DNA from: an uncultured Rikenella sp.
GTDB lineage: Bacteria; Bacteroidota; Bacteroidia; Bacteroidales; Rikenellaceae
Assembly (NCBI GenBank): GCA_910577885.1
Contig: CAJTNK010000043.1
Location: 1 to 16,862, forward strand
DNA length: 16,862 nt
Reading direction: 5' to 3'
The notes below the pieces were generated by a model. It ran no database searches. It was not told the DNA's origin and worked only from the letters and a program-made list of their open reading frames with translations. This document shows positions 1 through 8,032 of this stretch, piece by piece; positions within the stretch are counted from its first letter, which is position 1; the number at the start of each line of letters is the position of its first letter. The translations under genes were made by a program, and so were the position numbers.

Positions 1-57
1 AAAGTTTTTTTGGTTCTTTTTGTTCACAAAAAGAACAGTTCCAGCTCGTAGCCAAAG
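1..57 (+). repeat. Dispersed hairpin repeat, copy 1
   Basis: An A/T-rich start (AAAG then seven T) leads into an 11-bp stem (13-23 with 26-36, arm GTTCTTTTTGT) and then a conserved tail GTTCCAGCTCGTAGCCAA (38-55). Related copies occur at 11163-11219 (inverted), 11384-11436 (same orientation) and 16801-16856 (inverted). The stem sequence changes between copies while pairing is kept. No coding potential was seen. By analogy with the composite at 11163-11436, this may be the right arm of an element that begins outside the window. Confidence 0.8.
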
Positions 58-101
58 CCTGGATTTATGAAGTAAGCGTATTAATTTAAGAAATATTATA
101 G

Positions 102-137
102 CGGTATGGTCTGGTAGTCAGTCCGTACCGTTTTTTT
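102..137 (+). terminator. Intrinsic terminator of an upstream gene
   Basis: An 8-bp stem (102-109 with 123-130, CGGTATGG against CCGTACCG, one U-G wobble) is followed directly by seven T (131-137). It reads on the + strand, so it would end transcription from a gene left of the window and insulate dnaE. Confidence 0.8.
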
Positions 138-149
138 GTGCGTTTAGGG

Positions 150-180
150 TTCGTGGGGAGTCGGGAAAAAGTTATCTTTG
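150..180 (+). promoter_or_regulatory. dnaE promoter, Bacteroidetes type
   Basis: TATCTTTG at 173-180 matches the Bacteroidetes -7 consensus TAnnTTTG. TTCG at 150-153 is a three-of-four match to the -33 TTTG box with a 19-nt gap, the same gap seen at the pgm promoter. Transcription would begin near 187, giving a leader of about 30 nt before the ATG at 217. Confidence 0.6.
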
Positions 181-216
181 TGGAGCACCCCTCGGCGGAG
201 GAAAGAATCGGTTAAG

Positions 217-3200
217 ATGGCAGAATTCACTCATTTACACGTACATACGCAGTACTCCATTTTGGATGGAGCGGCCGCGATCAAGAAGCTCCTGGCCCGG
301 GCCAAGGAGTTGGGGATGACCTCTTTGGCCATTACCGATCACGGGAATATGTTCGGTGTGAAGGAGTTTCACAATGCCGCTCATGCGGCCGGGATCAAAC
401 CGATTCTCGGGTGCGAGGTCTATGTGGCGGCGCGGAGCCGGTTCGACAAGACGGACAAGGAGGATCGCGGGGGGCATCACTTGATTCTGCTGGCCAAGAA
501 TCTGGCGGGGTATCACAATCTCATTAAACTCGTGTCGTATGCTTGGACCGAGGGGTTCTATTATAACCCGCGGATCGACAAGGAGTTGTTGGCGCAGTAT
601 CATGAGGGGATCGTTTGCTGTTCGGCGTGTTTGGGGGGCGAGATTCCGCAGTGCATCATGCGGGGGGATTTGGCCGGGGCGGACGAGGCGGTGCGGTGGT
701 TCAGGGATTTGTTCGGGGAGGACTATTACCTCGAGCTGCAGGCTCACCGGACGGGCGATCCGGAGCGGGATGCCAAGGTGTACGACCATCAGGTGACGGT
801 CAATAAGGCGTTGTTGAAGCTGGCTGAGAAGTACGGAATCAAGTATATTGCGACGAACGACGTGCATTATATCCTGGCGGAGGATGCCGAGGCGCACGAC
901 CGGTTGATCTGCTTGAGTACCGGACGGGATTTGGACGACCCGTTGCGGATGCGCTATACCGGACAGGAGTACTTGAAGAGTTATGACGAGATGGCGGCTC
1001 TGTTTCCGGACCACTTGGAGGCCTTGGCGACGACACAGGAGATTGTGGACAAGATCGAGGAGTATTCGTTGAGCCACAAGCCGTACATGCCCAACTTCCT
1101 GCTGCCGGACGAGTTCGTGGTGGAGTTGGAGCCGCTCAAGGAGTCGATAGCGGTGGGGCTGGGGAAGATCTACAAGGACCGGCCGGAGGAGCTTCAGGCT
1201 ATGCAGGAGCGGGTGAACGGCTGCGGGTCGGAAGAGGAGATCGGGGCGGTGGATGGGCAGGTGGCGGAGCTGCTTTTGACGGCAAGACAGTACTTGTATT
1301 TGCGGCATATCGTTTGGGAGGGGGCCGAGAGGCGGTATCCGGGCGAAAAATTGACCGACGAGATTCGGGAGCGCATCGATTTCGAGTTGAAGACCATTGA
1401 GTGGATGGGGTTTCCGGGCTATTTTCTGATTGTGTGGGACTTTATCCGGGCGGCGCGGGAGATCGGGGTTTCCGTGGGGCCGGGCAGGGGCTCGGCGGCG
1501 GGGTCGGTGGTGGCTTACTGCTTGAAAATTACGAATATAGACCCGATTGCGTACGACTTGCTGTTCGAGCGTTTCTTGAACCCGGAGCGAATCTCGCTGC
1601 CGGATATCGACATCGATTTCGACGAAGACGGGCGGGAGGATGTGATGCACTATGTGGTGCAGAAGTACGGGCAGAAGCGGGTGGCGCATATCATCACGTT
1701 CGGGACGATGGCCGCCAAGTCGTCGATCAAGGACGTGGCGCGGGTGCAGAAGCTGCCGCTGTCGGAGAGCGACCGACTGTCGAAGATGGTGCCCGAGAAG
1801 CCGGGGACGACACTCGAAAAGGCGTATAAGGAGGTGCCCGAGCTGGCGGCCGAGCGGGAGTCCGAGAATCCGCTGGTGAGGGATACGCTGCGCTATGCCG
1901 AGAAATTGGAGGGGTCGGTGCGGCAGACCGGGGTGCATGCCTGCGGAATCATTATCGGGCAGGACGACTTGGAGAAATTCGCGCCGATTTCCACGGCAAA
2001 GGATGCGGAGCTGTTCGTGGTGCAGTACGAGGGGAGCTTGGTGGAGGATGCGGGGCTCATCAAGATGGACTTCCTGGGGCTCAAAACGCTCTCTATTATA
2101 AAGGATGCTGTCGAAAATGTGCGGGAGTCGAAGGGGATCGAGATCGACATCGATGCCATTCCGCTCGACGACCGGAAGACTTTCGAACTCTATTCCAACG
2201 GGGAGACCACCGGGCTGTTTCAGTTCGAGTCGCCGGGGATGAAAAAACACCTCAGGGCGTTGCAGCCCAATAGGTTCGAGGACCTTATTGCGATGAACGC
2301 TTTGTACAGGCCGGGGCCGATGGAGTATATTCCGAACTTCATCGCGCGGAAGCATGGACGGGAGGCCATTGCCTACGACTTGCCGGACATGGCGGAGTAC
2401 TTGGAGGACACGTACGGGATTACGGTCTACCAGGAACAGGTGATGCTCCTGTCGCAGAAGCTCGCCGGATTTACCAAGGGGCAGGCCGATACGCTCCGGA
2501 AGGCCATGGGGAAGAAGAAAAAAGATGTGCTGGACAAGATGAAGGGGGATTTCCTGGACGGGGCTGTGGCGCACGGGCACGACCGGGCGGTGTGCGAAAA
2601 GATCTGGGGAGACTGGGAGGCGTTCGCGTCGTATGCCTTCAATAAGTCGCATTCGACTTGCTATGCTTATGTGTCGTACCAGACGGCGTACCTGAAGGCC
2701 CACTATCCGGCGGAGTTCATGGCCGCGCTGCTGAGCCGGAACCTGTCGGACATCAAGAAAATCAGCTTCTTCATGGACGAATGCAAGCGCATGGGGGCGC
2801 CGGTCAAAGGACCGGATGTCAATAAGAGCCGGTTGCATTTTTCGGTGGACAGCGAGCAGAACATCCGTTTCGGGATGGGCGGGATCAAGGGGCTGGGGGA
2901 GAATGCCGTGCAGGCGATCCTCGACGAACGGAACGCCAATGGGGACTTTAAGGATATTTTCGACTTTGTCGAACGGGTCAACCTCCAGACGGTCAATAAG
3001 AAAAATATCGAATGCCTGGCTTTGGCGGGGGCCTTGGACTCGATCACGACTTTCCACCGGAGCCAGTTCTTCGCGCAGGATGCCAAAGGGGTGTCGTTCA
3101 TCGAGTCGCTGATTCGTTACGGGAGCTTGGTGCAGGCCGAACGGGCCCAGAAACAAAACAGCCTCTTCGGGGATATGATGTCGGGCGTGATGGTCCAAAA

Positions 3201-3873
3201 ACCCGAGGTCCCGAAGGCGGAGACGTGGGGGAAACTCGAGATGCTCGAAAAGGAAAAGGCGGTGGTGGGGATCTACCTTTCGTCGCATCCGCTGGACGAC
3301 TACCGGATTCTGATCGAAAAGTATTGTTCGAATACGGTGAGCGAGTTGGACGAACTCTTGACCATGCGCGAACGGGACTTTACGGTGGCCGGGATGGTCA
3401 CTTCGGCACAGTACCTCACGACCAAGACCGGAAAACCCTACGGGAGATTCACGATCGAGGACTTCAGCGGAAGCCATACCTTTACGCTCTGGAGCAAGGA
3501 TTGGGAGACTTTCCATTCGTTCTGCTTCGAGCAGAACTCGATTCTTCTCAAGGGACGGGTGCAGATGAGCCGTTTCCGGCCGGGCGAGATGGAAATAGTC
3601 ATCAAAAGTATGAAGAGTCTGGCGGAGGTGATGGAGACCGACATTCGGGAGCTGGTGGTGACGGTGCCGGTACAGGAGCTTTCGACCGAGTTCATCTCCG
3701 AACTCTCGGCTACGGCCGCAATGGCGGCGGGGCCGGTGTCGTTGTTGTTTCATATCTTCGACCCGCAGAGCGGCGTTCGGGTGGCCTTGCGGACCAGGAC
3801 GCCGAAGGTGGAACTCAATGCGCAGGTGGTGGGACTCCTCGATAATTTCGGTTTCAAATACCGGATAAATTGA
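217..3873 (+). CDS. dnaE: DNA polymerase III subunit alpha
   Basis: Replicative polymerase catalytic subunit, 1218 aa, cytoplasmic, part of the Pol III holoenzyme. The N-terminal PHP domain opens with H6-L-H-V-H10. The polymerase core carries the acidic triad: D463 and D465 in PDIDIDF, and D618 in KMDFLGL. A clamp-binding-like motif QNSLF lies at 980-984. An OB-fold-like segment follows at roughly 1040-1110 (YGRFTIEDFSG). Length fits Bacteroidetes DnaE, slightly longer than the 1160 aa of E. coli. The frame is open from a TTG at 178, but that TTG lies inside the promoter -7 box. ATG 217 with GGAGGAAAG at 197-205 is the better start and places the PHP motif at the usual distance from the N-terminus. 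The 5' two thirds use many GAG/GGG/CGG codons and the 3' third more GAA/GGA. A 1228-codon antisense ORF opposite is a shadow. Confidence 0.97.
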   Translation: MAEFTHLHVHTQYSILDGAAAIKKLLARAKELGMTSLAITDHGNMFGVKEFHNAAHAAGIKPILGCEVYVAARSRFDKTDKEDRGGHHLILLAKNLAGYHNLIKLVSYAWTEGFYYNPRIDKELLAQYHEGIVCCSACLGGEIPQCIMRGDLAGADEAVRWFRDLFGEDYYLELQAHRTGDPERDAKVYDHQVTVNKALLKLAEKYGIKYIATNDVHYILAEDAEAHDRLICLSTGRDLDDPLRMRYTGQEYLKSYDEMAALFPDHLEALATTQEIVDKIEEYSLSHKPYMPNFLLPDEFVVELEPLKESIAVGLGKIYKDRPEELQAMQERVNGCGSEEEIGAVDGQVAELLLTARQYLYLRHIVWEGAERRYPGEKLTDEIRERIDFELKTIEWMGFPGYFLIVWDFIRAAREIGVSVGPGRGSAAGSVVAYCLKITNIDPIAYDLLFERFLNPERISLPDIDIDFDEDGREDVMHYVVQKYGQKRVAHIITFGTMAAKSSIKDVARVQKLPLSESDRLSKMVPEKPGTTLEKAYKEVPELAAERESENPLVRDTLRYAEKLEGSVRQTGVHACGIIIGQDDLEKFAPISTAKDAELFVVQYEGSLVEDAGLIKMDFLGLKTLSIIKDAVENVRESKGIEIDIDAIPLDDRKTFELYSNGETTGLFQFESPGMKKHLRALQPNRFEDLIAMNALYRPGPMEYIPNFIARKHGREAIAYDLPDMAEYLEDTYGITVYQEQVMLLSQKLAGFTKGQADTLRKAMGKKKKDVLDKMKGDFLDGAVAHGHDRAVCEKIWGDWEAFASYAFNKSHSTCYAYVSYQTAYLKAHYPAEFMAALLSRNLSDIKKISFFMDECKRMGAPVKGPDVNKSRLHFSVDSEQNIRFGMGGIKGLGENAVQAILDERNANGDFKDIFDFVERVNLQTVNKKNIECLALAGALDSITTFHRSQFFAQDAKGVSFIESLIRYGSLVQAERAQKQNSLFGDMMSGVMVQKPEVPKAETWGKLEMLEKEKAVVGIYLSSHPLDDYRILIEKYCSNTVSELDELLTMRERDFTVAGMVTSAQYLTTKTGKPYGRFTIEDFSGSHTFTLWSKDWETFHSFCFEQNSILLKGRVQMSRFRPGEMEIVIKSMKSLAEVMETDIRELVVTVPVQELSTEFISELSATAAMAAGPVSLLFHIFDPQSGVRVALRTRTPKVELNAQVVGLLDNFGFKYRIN

Positions 3874-3882
3874 GTAGATTTG
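3852..3882 (+). promoter_or_regulatory. trxA promoter, Bacteroidetes type
   Basis: TAGATTTG at 3875-3882, immediately after the dnaE stop, matches TAnnTTTG. TTTC at 3852-3855 is a three-of-four -33 match with a 19-nt gap and lies inside the end of dnaE. Transcription would start near 3889, leaving a leader of about 64 nt before the trxA ATG at 3953. trxA can therefore be expressed independently of dnaE. Confidence 0.6.
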
Positions 3883-3952
3883 CAGACCGGCATCCTGGCA
3901 TGGAATTTGTGATCTGAACACTTACAAAAACTAAATAAAAATTCAATTCGTT

Positions 3953-4267
3953 ATGGCATTGGAAATCAATTCGGCCAACTTCAAGGAAATTATGGCCTCG
4001 GATAAACCGGTGGTGATCGACTTCTGGGCGGAATGGTGCGGGCCGTGCCGCATGGTGGGACCGATCGTCGAAGAACTCGCCGCGGACTATGCCGACCGGG
4101 CGATCATCGGAAAGTGCGACGTCGACTCCAATGACGAAATCGCAGCCCAGTTCGCTATTCGGAATATCCCGACCATTATTTTCGTCAAAGGGGGACAGGT
4201 GGTCGACAAACAGGTGGGGGCTACGACCAAAGCGGCACTCGCCGAAAAACTCAACAAACTGCTCTAA
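3953..4267 (+). CDS. trxA: Thioredoxin
   Basis: Small cytoplasmic disulfide reductase of 104 aa, close to the 105-110 aa usual for the family. The active site is W28-C29-G30-P31-C32, and the cis-proline is P73 in NIPT. An additional cysteine, C55, lies in KCDVDSN, where some thioredoxins also carry one. No signal peptide, so this is the cytoplasmic form reduced by thioredoxin reductase rather than a secreted thioredoxin-like protein. Placement directly after dnaE is common in Bacteroidales. It has its own promoter and is followed by a strong terminator, so it is probably monocistronic. Codon use favours GAA, AAA and C-ending codons, unlike the G-rich style of its neighbours, which fits high expression. 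Confidence 0.96.
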   Translation: MALEINSANFKEIMASDKPVVIDFWAEWCGPCRMVGPIVEELAADYADRAIIGKCDVDSNDEIAAQFAIRNIPTIIFVKGGQVVDKQVGATTKAALAEKLNKLL

Positions 4268-4274
4268 TCGGGAA

Positions 4275-4298
4275 GGTTGCGGTTCGACAGAACCGACC
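4275..4298 (+). other. Short hairpin after trxA
   Basis: A 6-bp stem CGGTTC (4280-4285) pairs with GAACCG (4290-4295) around loop GACA, with a possible outer GGT/ACC extension. It has no T-run and lies just before the terminator at 4303. It may stabilise the trxA mRNA end. Confidence 0.4.
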
Positions 4299-4302
4299 GT
4301 TG

Positions 4303-4343
4303 AAATCCTCCAGTGTATCGAGAGATACCCGGAGGATTTTTTT
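4303..4343 (+). terminator. trxA intrinsic terminator
   Basis: Outer stem AAATCCTCC (4303-4311) pairs with GGAGGATTT (4331-4339). An inner stem GTATC (4315-4319) pairs with GATAC (4324-4328) around loop GAGA. Seven T follow at 4337-4343. It separates trxA from the next transcription unit. Confidence 0.85.
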
Positions 4344-4374
4344 ATCGCGGTACCTATTTCTTTGAATAAAATCG

Positions 4375-4382
4375 TAAATTTG
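4375..4382 (+). promoter_or_regulatory. Promoter -7 box for the 4417-9364 gene run
   Basis: TAAATTTG matches TAnnTTTG exactly. No good -33 box is seen at the expected distance. Transcription would start near 4389, which makes the upstream TTG at 4384 untranslatable and supports ATG 4417 as the start. No other promoter is visible before the pgmB, maltose phosphorylase or GH13 genes, so this is the likely promoter of all four. Confidence 0.55.
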
Positions 4383-4416
4383 TTTGGCGGCGAACTCAAT
4401 CGTTGCGCTTGATATC

Positions 4417-5076
4417 ATGGCATGCAAAAAGTACAAAGGACTGGAGAAGCTGGACGACAACACGAGGCGCCAGGTGGGGCGTGAGTTCGGGTTTCGGCAA
4501 AACAGTTATATCGATTGGAAAGTCGAGCAGGGGTATTTCTTTTGTCTGGAGCATCTGATTAGTTATCACTCGGCGCATACTACGACTGTATTGACCGTGA
4601 AACCGCTCTATGCCGATGACCTGTGGTGGGAGATTTTCGATTGCCAGAAATGTTTGAAAGCTCCGATGAGTTTGCGGGGTGATGGGGCTTTTGCGGTGCC
4701 CAAACAGACGATCGGCGATTATGGCGCGATCGCTCGGAAAATATTTGCCGAGAATATCGATGAAAACTCGGCGGAGGAGCTCGATGCCATCTGGCATGAG
4801 ATTTTCAAGGCGGTGGCGTCGGATATCGAACGGTTTCTTCAGGAGAACCCGGATCCCGACCGGTTTGTGCCGGATGAAAGCAGGGTCTCTCTCGGTCATG
4901 GCGGATTGTTGTCCCTGATGGCGTTGATTCGTCAGGGGCGGGAAGAGGAGGCTGTGGCGATCATTCGGGAACGACAGGGGCAGGGGAAAAGCTGCGGTTT
5001 GGTGGCCGGAAATACGGACGGTTACGAGTTTATTCTCGATTGGTGTCGGGCGAAGCGGGGAAAATCTTCGTTATAA
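4417..5076 (+). CDS. Unknown soluble protein, first gene of the maltose operon
   Basis: A 219-aa protein starting MACKKYKG. I do not recognise the family. No signal peptide or membrane segment is visible. The N-terminal half is aromatic-rich (YIDWKVEQGYFF, DDLWWEIFD) with a CQKC pair near residue 78. The middle is acidic and helical, and the C-terminal third (LLSLMALIRQGREEEA) looks like a helical-repeat hairpin. The start is set by the -7 box at 4375. Only 13 nt separate its stop from the pgmB ATG, so co-transcription with the maltose genes is likely, but nothing in the sequence ties its function to them. Codon use is moderate, less G-rich than the genes downstream. Confidence 0.8.
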   Translation: MACKKYKGLEKLDDNTRRQVGREFGFRQNSYIDWKVEQGYFFCLEHLISYHSAHTTTVLTVKPLYADDLWWEIFDCQKCLKAPMSLRGDGAFAVPKQTIGDYGAIARKIFAENIDENSAEELDAIWHEIFKAVASDIERFLQENPDPDRFVPDESRVSLGHGGLLSLMALIRQGREEEAVAIIRERQGQGKSCGLVAGNTDGYEFILDWCRAKRGKSSL

Positions 5077-5089
5077 CGTGGGACAAGGG

Positions 5090-5767
5090 ATGATACGGGC
5101 AGCGATATTCGATTTGGATGGTGTGATCGTCGATACGGCGAAATATCATTATCGGGCTTGGCGGAGGTTGGCCCGGGAGTTGGGCTTCGAGTTCACGGAG
5201 CAGGATAACGAACGGTTGAAGGGGGTGAGTCGGGGGCGGTCGTTGGAGATTCTGCTGGAGGTGGGGGGATTCGGCAAGGAGGGGGCGTTCAGCGACGTGC
5301 AACGACAGCAGATGGCCGATCGGAAGAACGGGTGGTATGTGGAGTATGTTTCGGGGATGACACCGGCGGAGATTCTGCCGGGGGCGGTGGAGTTTCTGCG
5401 CGAGGTGCGGGAGGACGGGGTGCGGACGGCCTTGGGGTCGGCCAGTAAAAATACCGGAATCATACTCGATCGGTTGAAGATCGGCGGGTTGTTCGACGCG
5501 GTGGTGGACGGGACGATGGTCAGCCGGACGAAGCCCGATCCGGAGGTTTTCTTGACGTGCGCTTCGATGCTGGGGGGCGGTATTCTGCCGACGGAGTGCG
5601 TTGTGTTCGAGGATGCCGAGGCGGGGGTCCGGGCGGCGCGGGCGGGGGGGATGCACTGTGTGGGGATCGGCTCTTCGGAGACGTTGCGGGAGGCCGAGCT
5701 GGTGGTGTCGGGATTTGCGGGGGTCTCGTGGAAAGGAGTTAAAAATCAACTTAATACGGTACGGTAA
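5090..5767 (+). CDS. pgmB: Beta-phosphoglucomutase
   Basis: HAD-superfamily enzyme of 225 aa that converts beta-D-glucose-1-phosphate to glucose-6-phosphate in the cytoplasm. Motif I is FDLDGVIVD, with D8 as phosphoryl acceptor and D10 as acid/base. Motif II is S117-A-S-K120, motif III K148 in TKPDPE, and motif IV E174-D175 in FEDAEAG. The cap segment between motifs I and II contains GVSRGRSLEILLE. ATG 5090 is preferred over the in-frame GTG at 5078 because it puts FDLDG at the usual distance from the N-terminus and follows GGACAAGGG. The stop overlaps the next start (TAATG), suggesting translational coupling. Adjacency to a GH65 maltose phosphorylase, whose product is its substrate, supports beta specificity. 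Confidence 0.93.
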   Translation: MIRAAIFDLDGVIVDTAKYHYRAWRRLARELGFEFTEQDNERLKGVSRGRSLEILLEVGGFGKEGAFSDVQRQQMADRKNGWYVEYVSGMTPAEILPGAVEFLREVREDGVRTALGSASKNTGIILDRLKIGGLFDAVVDGTMVSRTKPDPEVFLTCASMLGGGILPTECVVFEDAEAGVRAARAGGMHCVGIGSSETLREAELVVSGFAGVSWKGVKNQLNTVR

Positions 5768-8031
5768 TGGGAGATTGCAGGTGGGAAACGGACCCGTGGA
5801 AGATTGTCGAAACGGGATTCGATGCGCGGGACGGAAGGGCGTGTCGGGCGGCCGAAAGTTTGTTCAGCTTGGGGAATGGCGCGATGGGGGGGCGGGCCAA
5901 TTTTGAGGAGTATTTTGGCGGCGAGTCGTTGCAGGGGAATTACATCGGAGGGGTTTACTATCCGGACAAGACGCGGGTGGGGTGGTGGAAGAACGGTTAT
6001 CCGGAGTACTTTGCCAAGGTGCTCAACTCGGCTTTTTGGCCGGGAATGGATCTATATATAGGTGGCGAGCGACTGGATTTGGCGGTGTGTGAGGTCGAGG
6101 GGTTTCGGCGGGAGCTGGATATGCGGCGGGGGCTGTTGACGCGGGAGTTTACGGCGGTGCTGCCGCAGAGCGGGGCGAGGGTGGCGATCGAGGCGAGGCG
6201 GGTCGTCTCGATGGCGGAGGTGGAGTTGGGGGCGGTGGCGTATCGGCTGACGTTGCTTTCGGGGGGTGATGCGGAGGTGGTGGCGACGGCCTTTGTCGAG
6301 GGCGATGTGCGGAACGAGGATGCCAATTACGACGAAAAGTTCTGGGAGCTTTCGGATTTGGATCGGGAACGGTGTGCGCTGACGATGCGGACGCGGAAGA
6401 CGGGCTTCGAGGTGTGTTGGGGGCAGAGGACTCGGGTCCGGTATGGGGAGGTGGCGGTGGTCGGGGAGAATGTCTCGGCGGCGGAGCTCGGGGCGGGGCA
6501 ATCGGTTGTCGTTGAGAAGTTCGTGGGGGTGGCTTCGTCGCTGAACCATCCGGCGGGGGAGCTGGTCGATGCGGCGTGCAGGGTGGCCGAGCGGGCTTGC
6601 GGAGCGGGTTTCGAGGCGGTGCTGGCAGCGCACGAACGGGCGTGGGCGGAACGGTGGAAGGGGTGCGATGTGGTGATCGGCGGCGACGAACGGGCGCAAC
6701 AGGGGATTCGGTTCTGCATCTACCAGCTGTTGCAGACTTATACGGGGCGGGATGCCCGGCTGAATGTCGGACCGAAAGGATTTACGGGCGAGAAGTATGG
6801 CGGGAGTACCTATTGGGATACGGAGGCGTACTGTCTGCCGTTCTACCTGGCCACGTGCGGCGAGGAGGTGGCGCGGCAGCTGCTCTTGTATCGCTATCGG
6901 CAACTGCCGCAAGCGATCGAAAATGCGGAGAAACTGGGATTCTCGGACGGGGCGGCGCTCTATCCGATGGTCACGATGACGGGCGAGGAGTGTCACAACG
7001 AGTGGGAGATCACCTTCGAGGAGATTCACCGGAACGGGGCGATTGCTTATGCGATCTACAATTTCTGTCGTTATACGGGGCGGCAGGACTATCTCTCGGA
7101 GGGCGGGGCGGAAGTTTTGGTGGGGATTGCACGGTTTTGGGCGCAGCGGGCCACGTGGTCGGAGCCGAAGGGGAGGTACGTCATACTCGGGGTCACGGGG
7201 CCCAACGAGTATGAAAACAATGTCAACAACAACTGGTATACCAATTACCTGGCGACGTGGTGTTTGCGCTATGCGGCGGAGGTGGTGGAGAGGGTGGCGG
7301 TGCCGGGGGTGACGGCCCGGGAGCGGGAGCGGTGGGTCGAAATCGCCGAGGGGATGCTCCTGCCGGAGCTGGTTGTGAATGAGGCGGGAGAGACCATCTT
7401 TCTGCAACAGGAGGGCTACATGGACAAGGAGCAGAGGAGGGCGGCGGATATTCCGGCCGAGCAGCGGCCGATCAATCAACACTGGTCGTGGGATCGGATC
7501 TTGCGGAGCTGTTTTATCAAGCAGGCGGATGTGTTGCAGGGGCTGTATTTCTTTCAGGAGCATTTCGATCGGGAGGTGATTGCGCGGAATTTCGACTTCT
7601 ACGAACCGCGGACGGTGCACGAGTCGTCGCTGTCGCCGTGCGTGCACTCGATTCTCGCCTCGCTGACCGGACGGGCCGAAAAGGCGTATGAATTGTACCT
7701 GAGGACCGTGCGTTTGGACTTGGACGACTACAACCGCGAGGTTCACGAGGGGTTGCACATCACGAGTATGGCGGGGTCGTGGCTCTCGGTGGTCGAGGGG
7801 TTCGGCGGCGTGAGGGTCGGCGGCGACGGGAGGCTCCGTATTGAGCCGCGGTTGCCGGAGGGATGGAGCTCGCTGGCTTTTCGGATCCACTACCGGGGGG
7901 CGATTCTCTCGGTGGCGATTCGGCCGGGCGAGGTGGCTGTTGGCTCGGAAAATGCCGCGAAGGCGGAGATGGTGATCGACGGGAATTTGTATGAGATTGG
8001 AAATGAGAAAATTACGGTAAAAATCGGATAG
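5767..8031 (+). CDS. mapA: Maltose phosphorylase (GH65)
   Basis: Glycoside hydrolase family 65 inverting phosphorylase of 754 aa: maltose plus phosphate gives D-glucose plus beta-D-glucose-1-phosphate. Family landmarks are the N-terminal beta-sandwich with LGNGAMGGRANFEEYF, the core block PKGFTGEKYGGSTYWDTEAY, EECHNEWEITFEEIHRNGA, and TGPNEYENNVNNNWYTN. E481 in the last block is the expected general acid. GPNEYENNVNNN and the HRNGA block are typical of maltose rather than trehalose or kojibiose phosphorylases. Length matches the usual 750-780 aa, and there is no signal peptide. It shares one base with the pgmB stop and is followed 1 nt later by the GH13 gene. GGG/GCG/GAG codons are very frequent. 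A 612-codon antisense ORF is a shadow. Confidence 0.94.
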   Translation: MGDCRWETDPWKIVETGFDARDGRACRAAESLFSLGNGAMGGRANFEEYFGGESLQGNYIGGVYYPDKTRVGWWKNGYPEYFAKVLNSAFWPGMDLYIGGERLDLAVCEVEGFRRELDMRRGLLTREFTAVLPQSGARVAIEARRVVSMAEVELGAVAYRLTLLSGGDAEVVATAFVEGDVRNEDANYDEKFWELSDLDRERCALTMRTRKTGFEVCWGQRTRVRYGEVAVVGENVSAAELGAGQSVVVEKFVGVASSLNHPAGELVDAACRVAERACGAGFEAVLAAHERAWAERWKGCDVVIGGDERAQQGIRFCIYQLLQTYTGRDARLNVGPKGFTGEKYGGSTYWDTEAYCLPFYLATCGEEVARQLLLYRYRQLPQAIENAEKLGFSDGAALYPMVTMTGEECHNEWEITFEEIHRNGAIAYAIYNFCRYTGRQDYLSEGGAEVLVGIARFWAQRATWSEPKGRYVILGVTGPNEYENNVNNNWYTNYLATWCLRYAAEVVERVAVPGVTARERERWVEIAEGMLLPELVVNEAGETIFLQQEGYMDKEQRRAADIPAEQRPINQHWSWDRILRSCFIKQADVLQGLYFFQEHFDREVIARNFDFYEPRTVHESSLSPCVHSILASLTGRAEKAYELYLRTVRLDLDDYNREVHEGLHITSMAGSWLSVVEGFGGVRVGGDGRLRIEPRLPEGWSSLAFRIHYRGAILSVAIRPGEVAVGSENAAKAEMVIDGNLYEIGNEKITVKIG

Positions 8032-8032
8032 A

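Noticed and set aside
1..42. Repeat hairpin as an intrinsic terminator
   Set aside because: The stem is A/T-rich and has no T-run directly 3' on either strand; the clear terminator is at 102-137.
178..216. Upstream TTG start for dnaE
   Set aside because: The TTG overlaps the promoter -7 box and lies before the predicted transcription start; ATG 217 has a ribosome binding site.
235..3921. 1228-codon ORF antisense to dnaE
   Set aside because: It mirrors dnaE codon structure, has arginine/histidine/leucine-rich low-information sequence and no domain. The + strand frame has all Pol III alpha motifs.
6052..7890. 612-codon ORF antisense to maltose phosphorylase
   Set aside because: Shadow ORF caused by GC-rich codons; rich in P, R, H and L with no motif, while the opposite frame is a complete GH65 enzyme.
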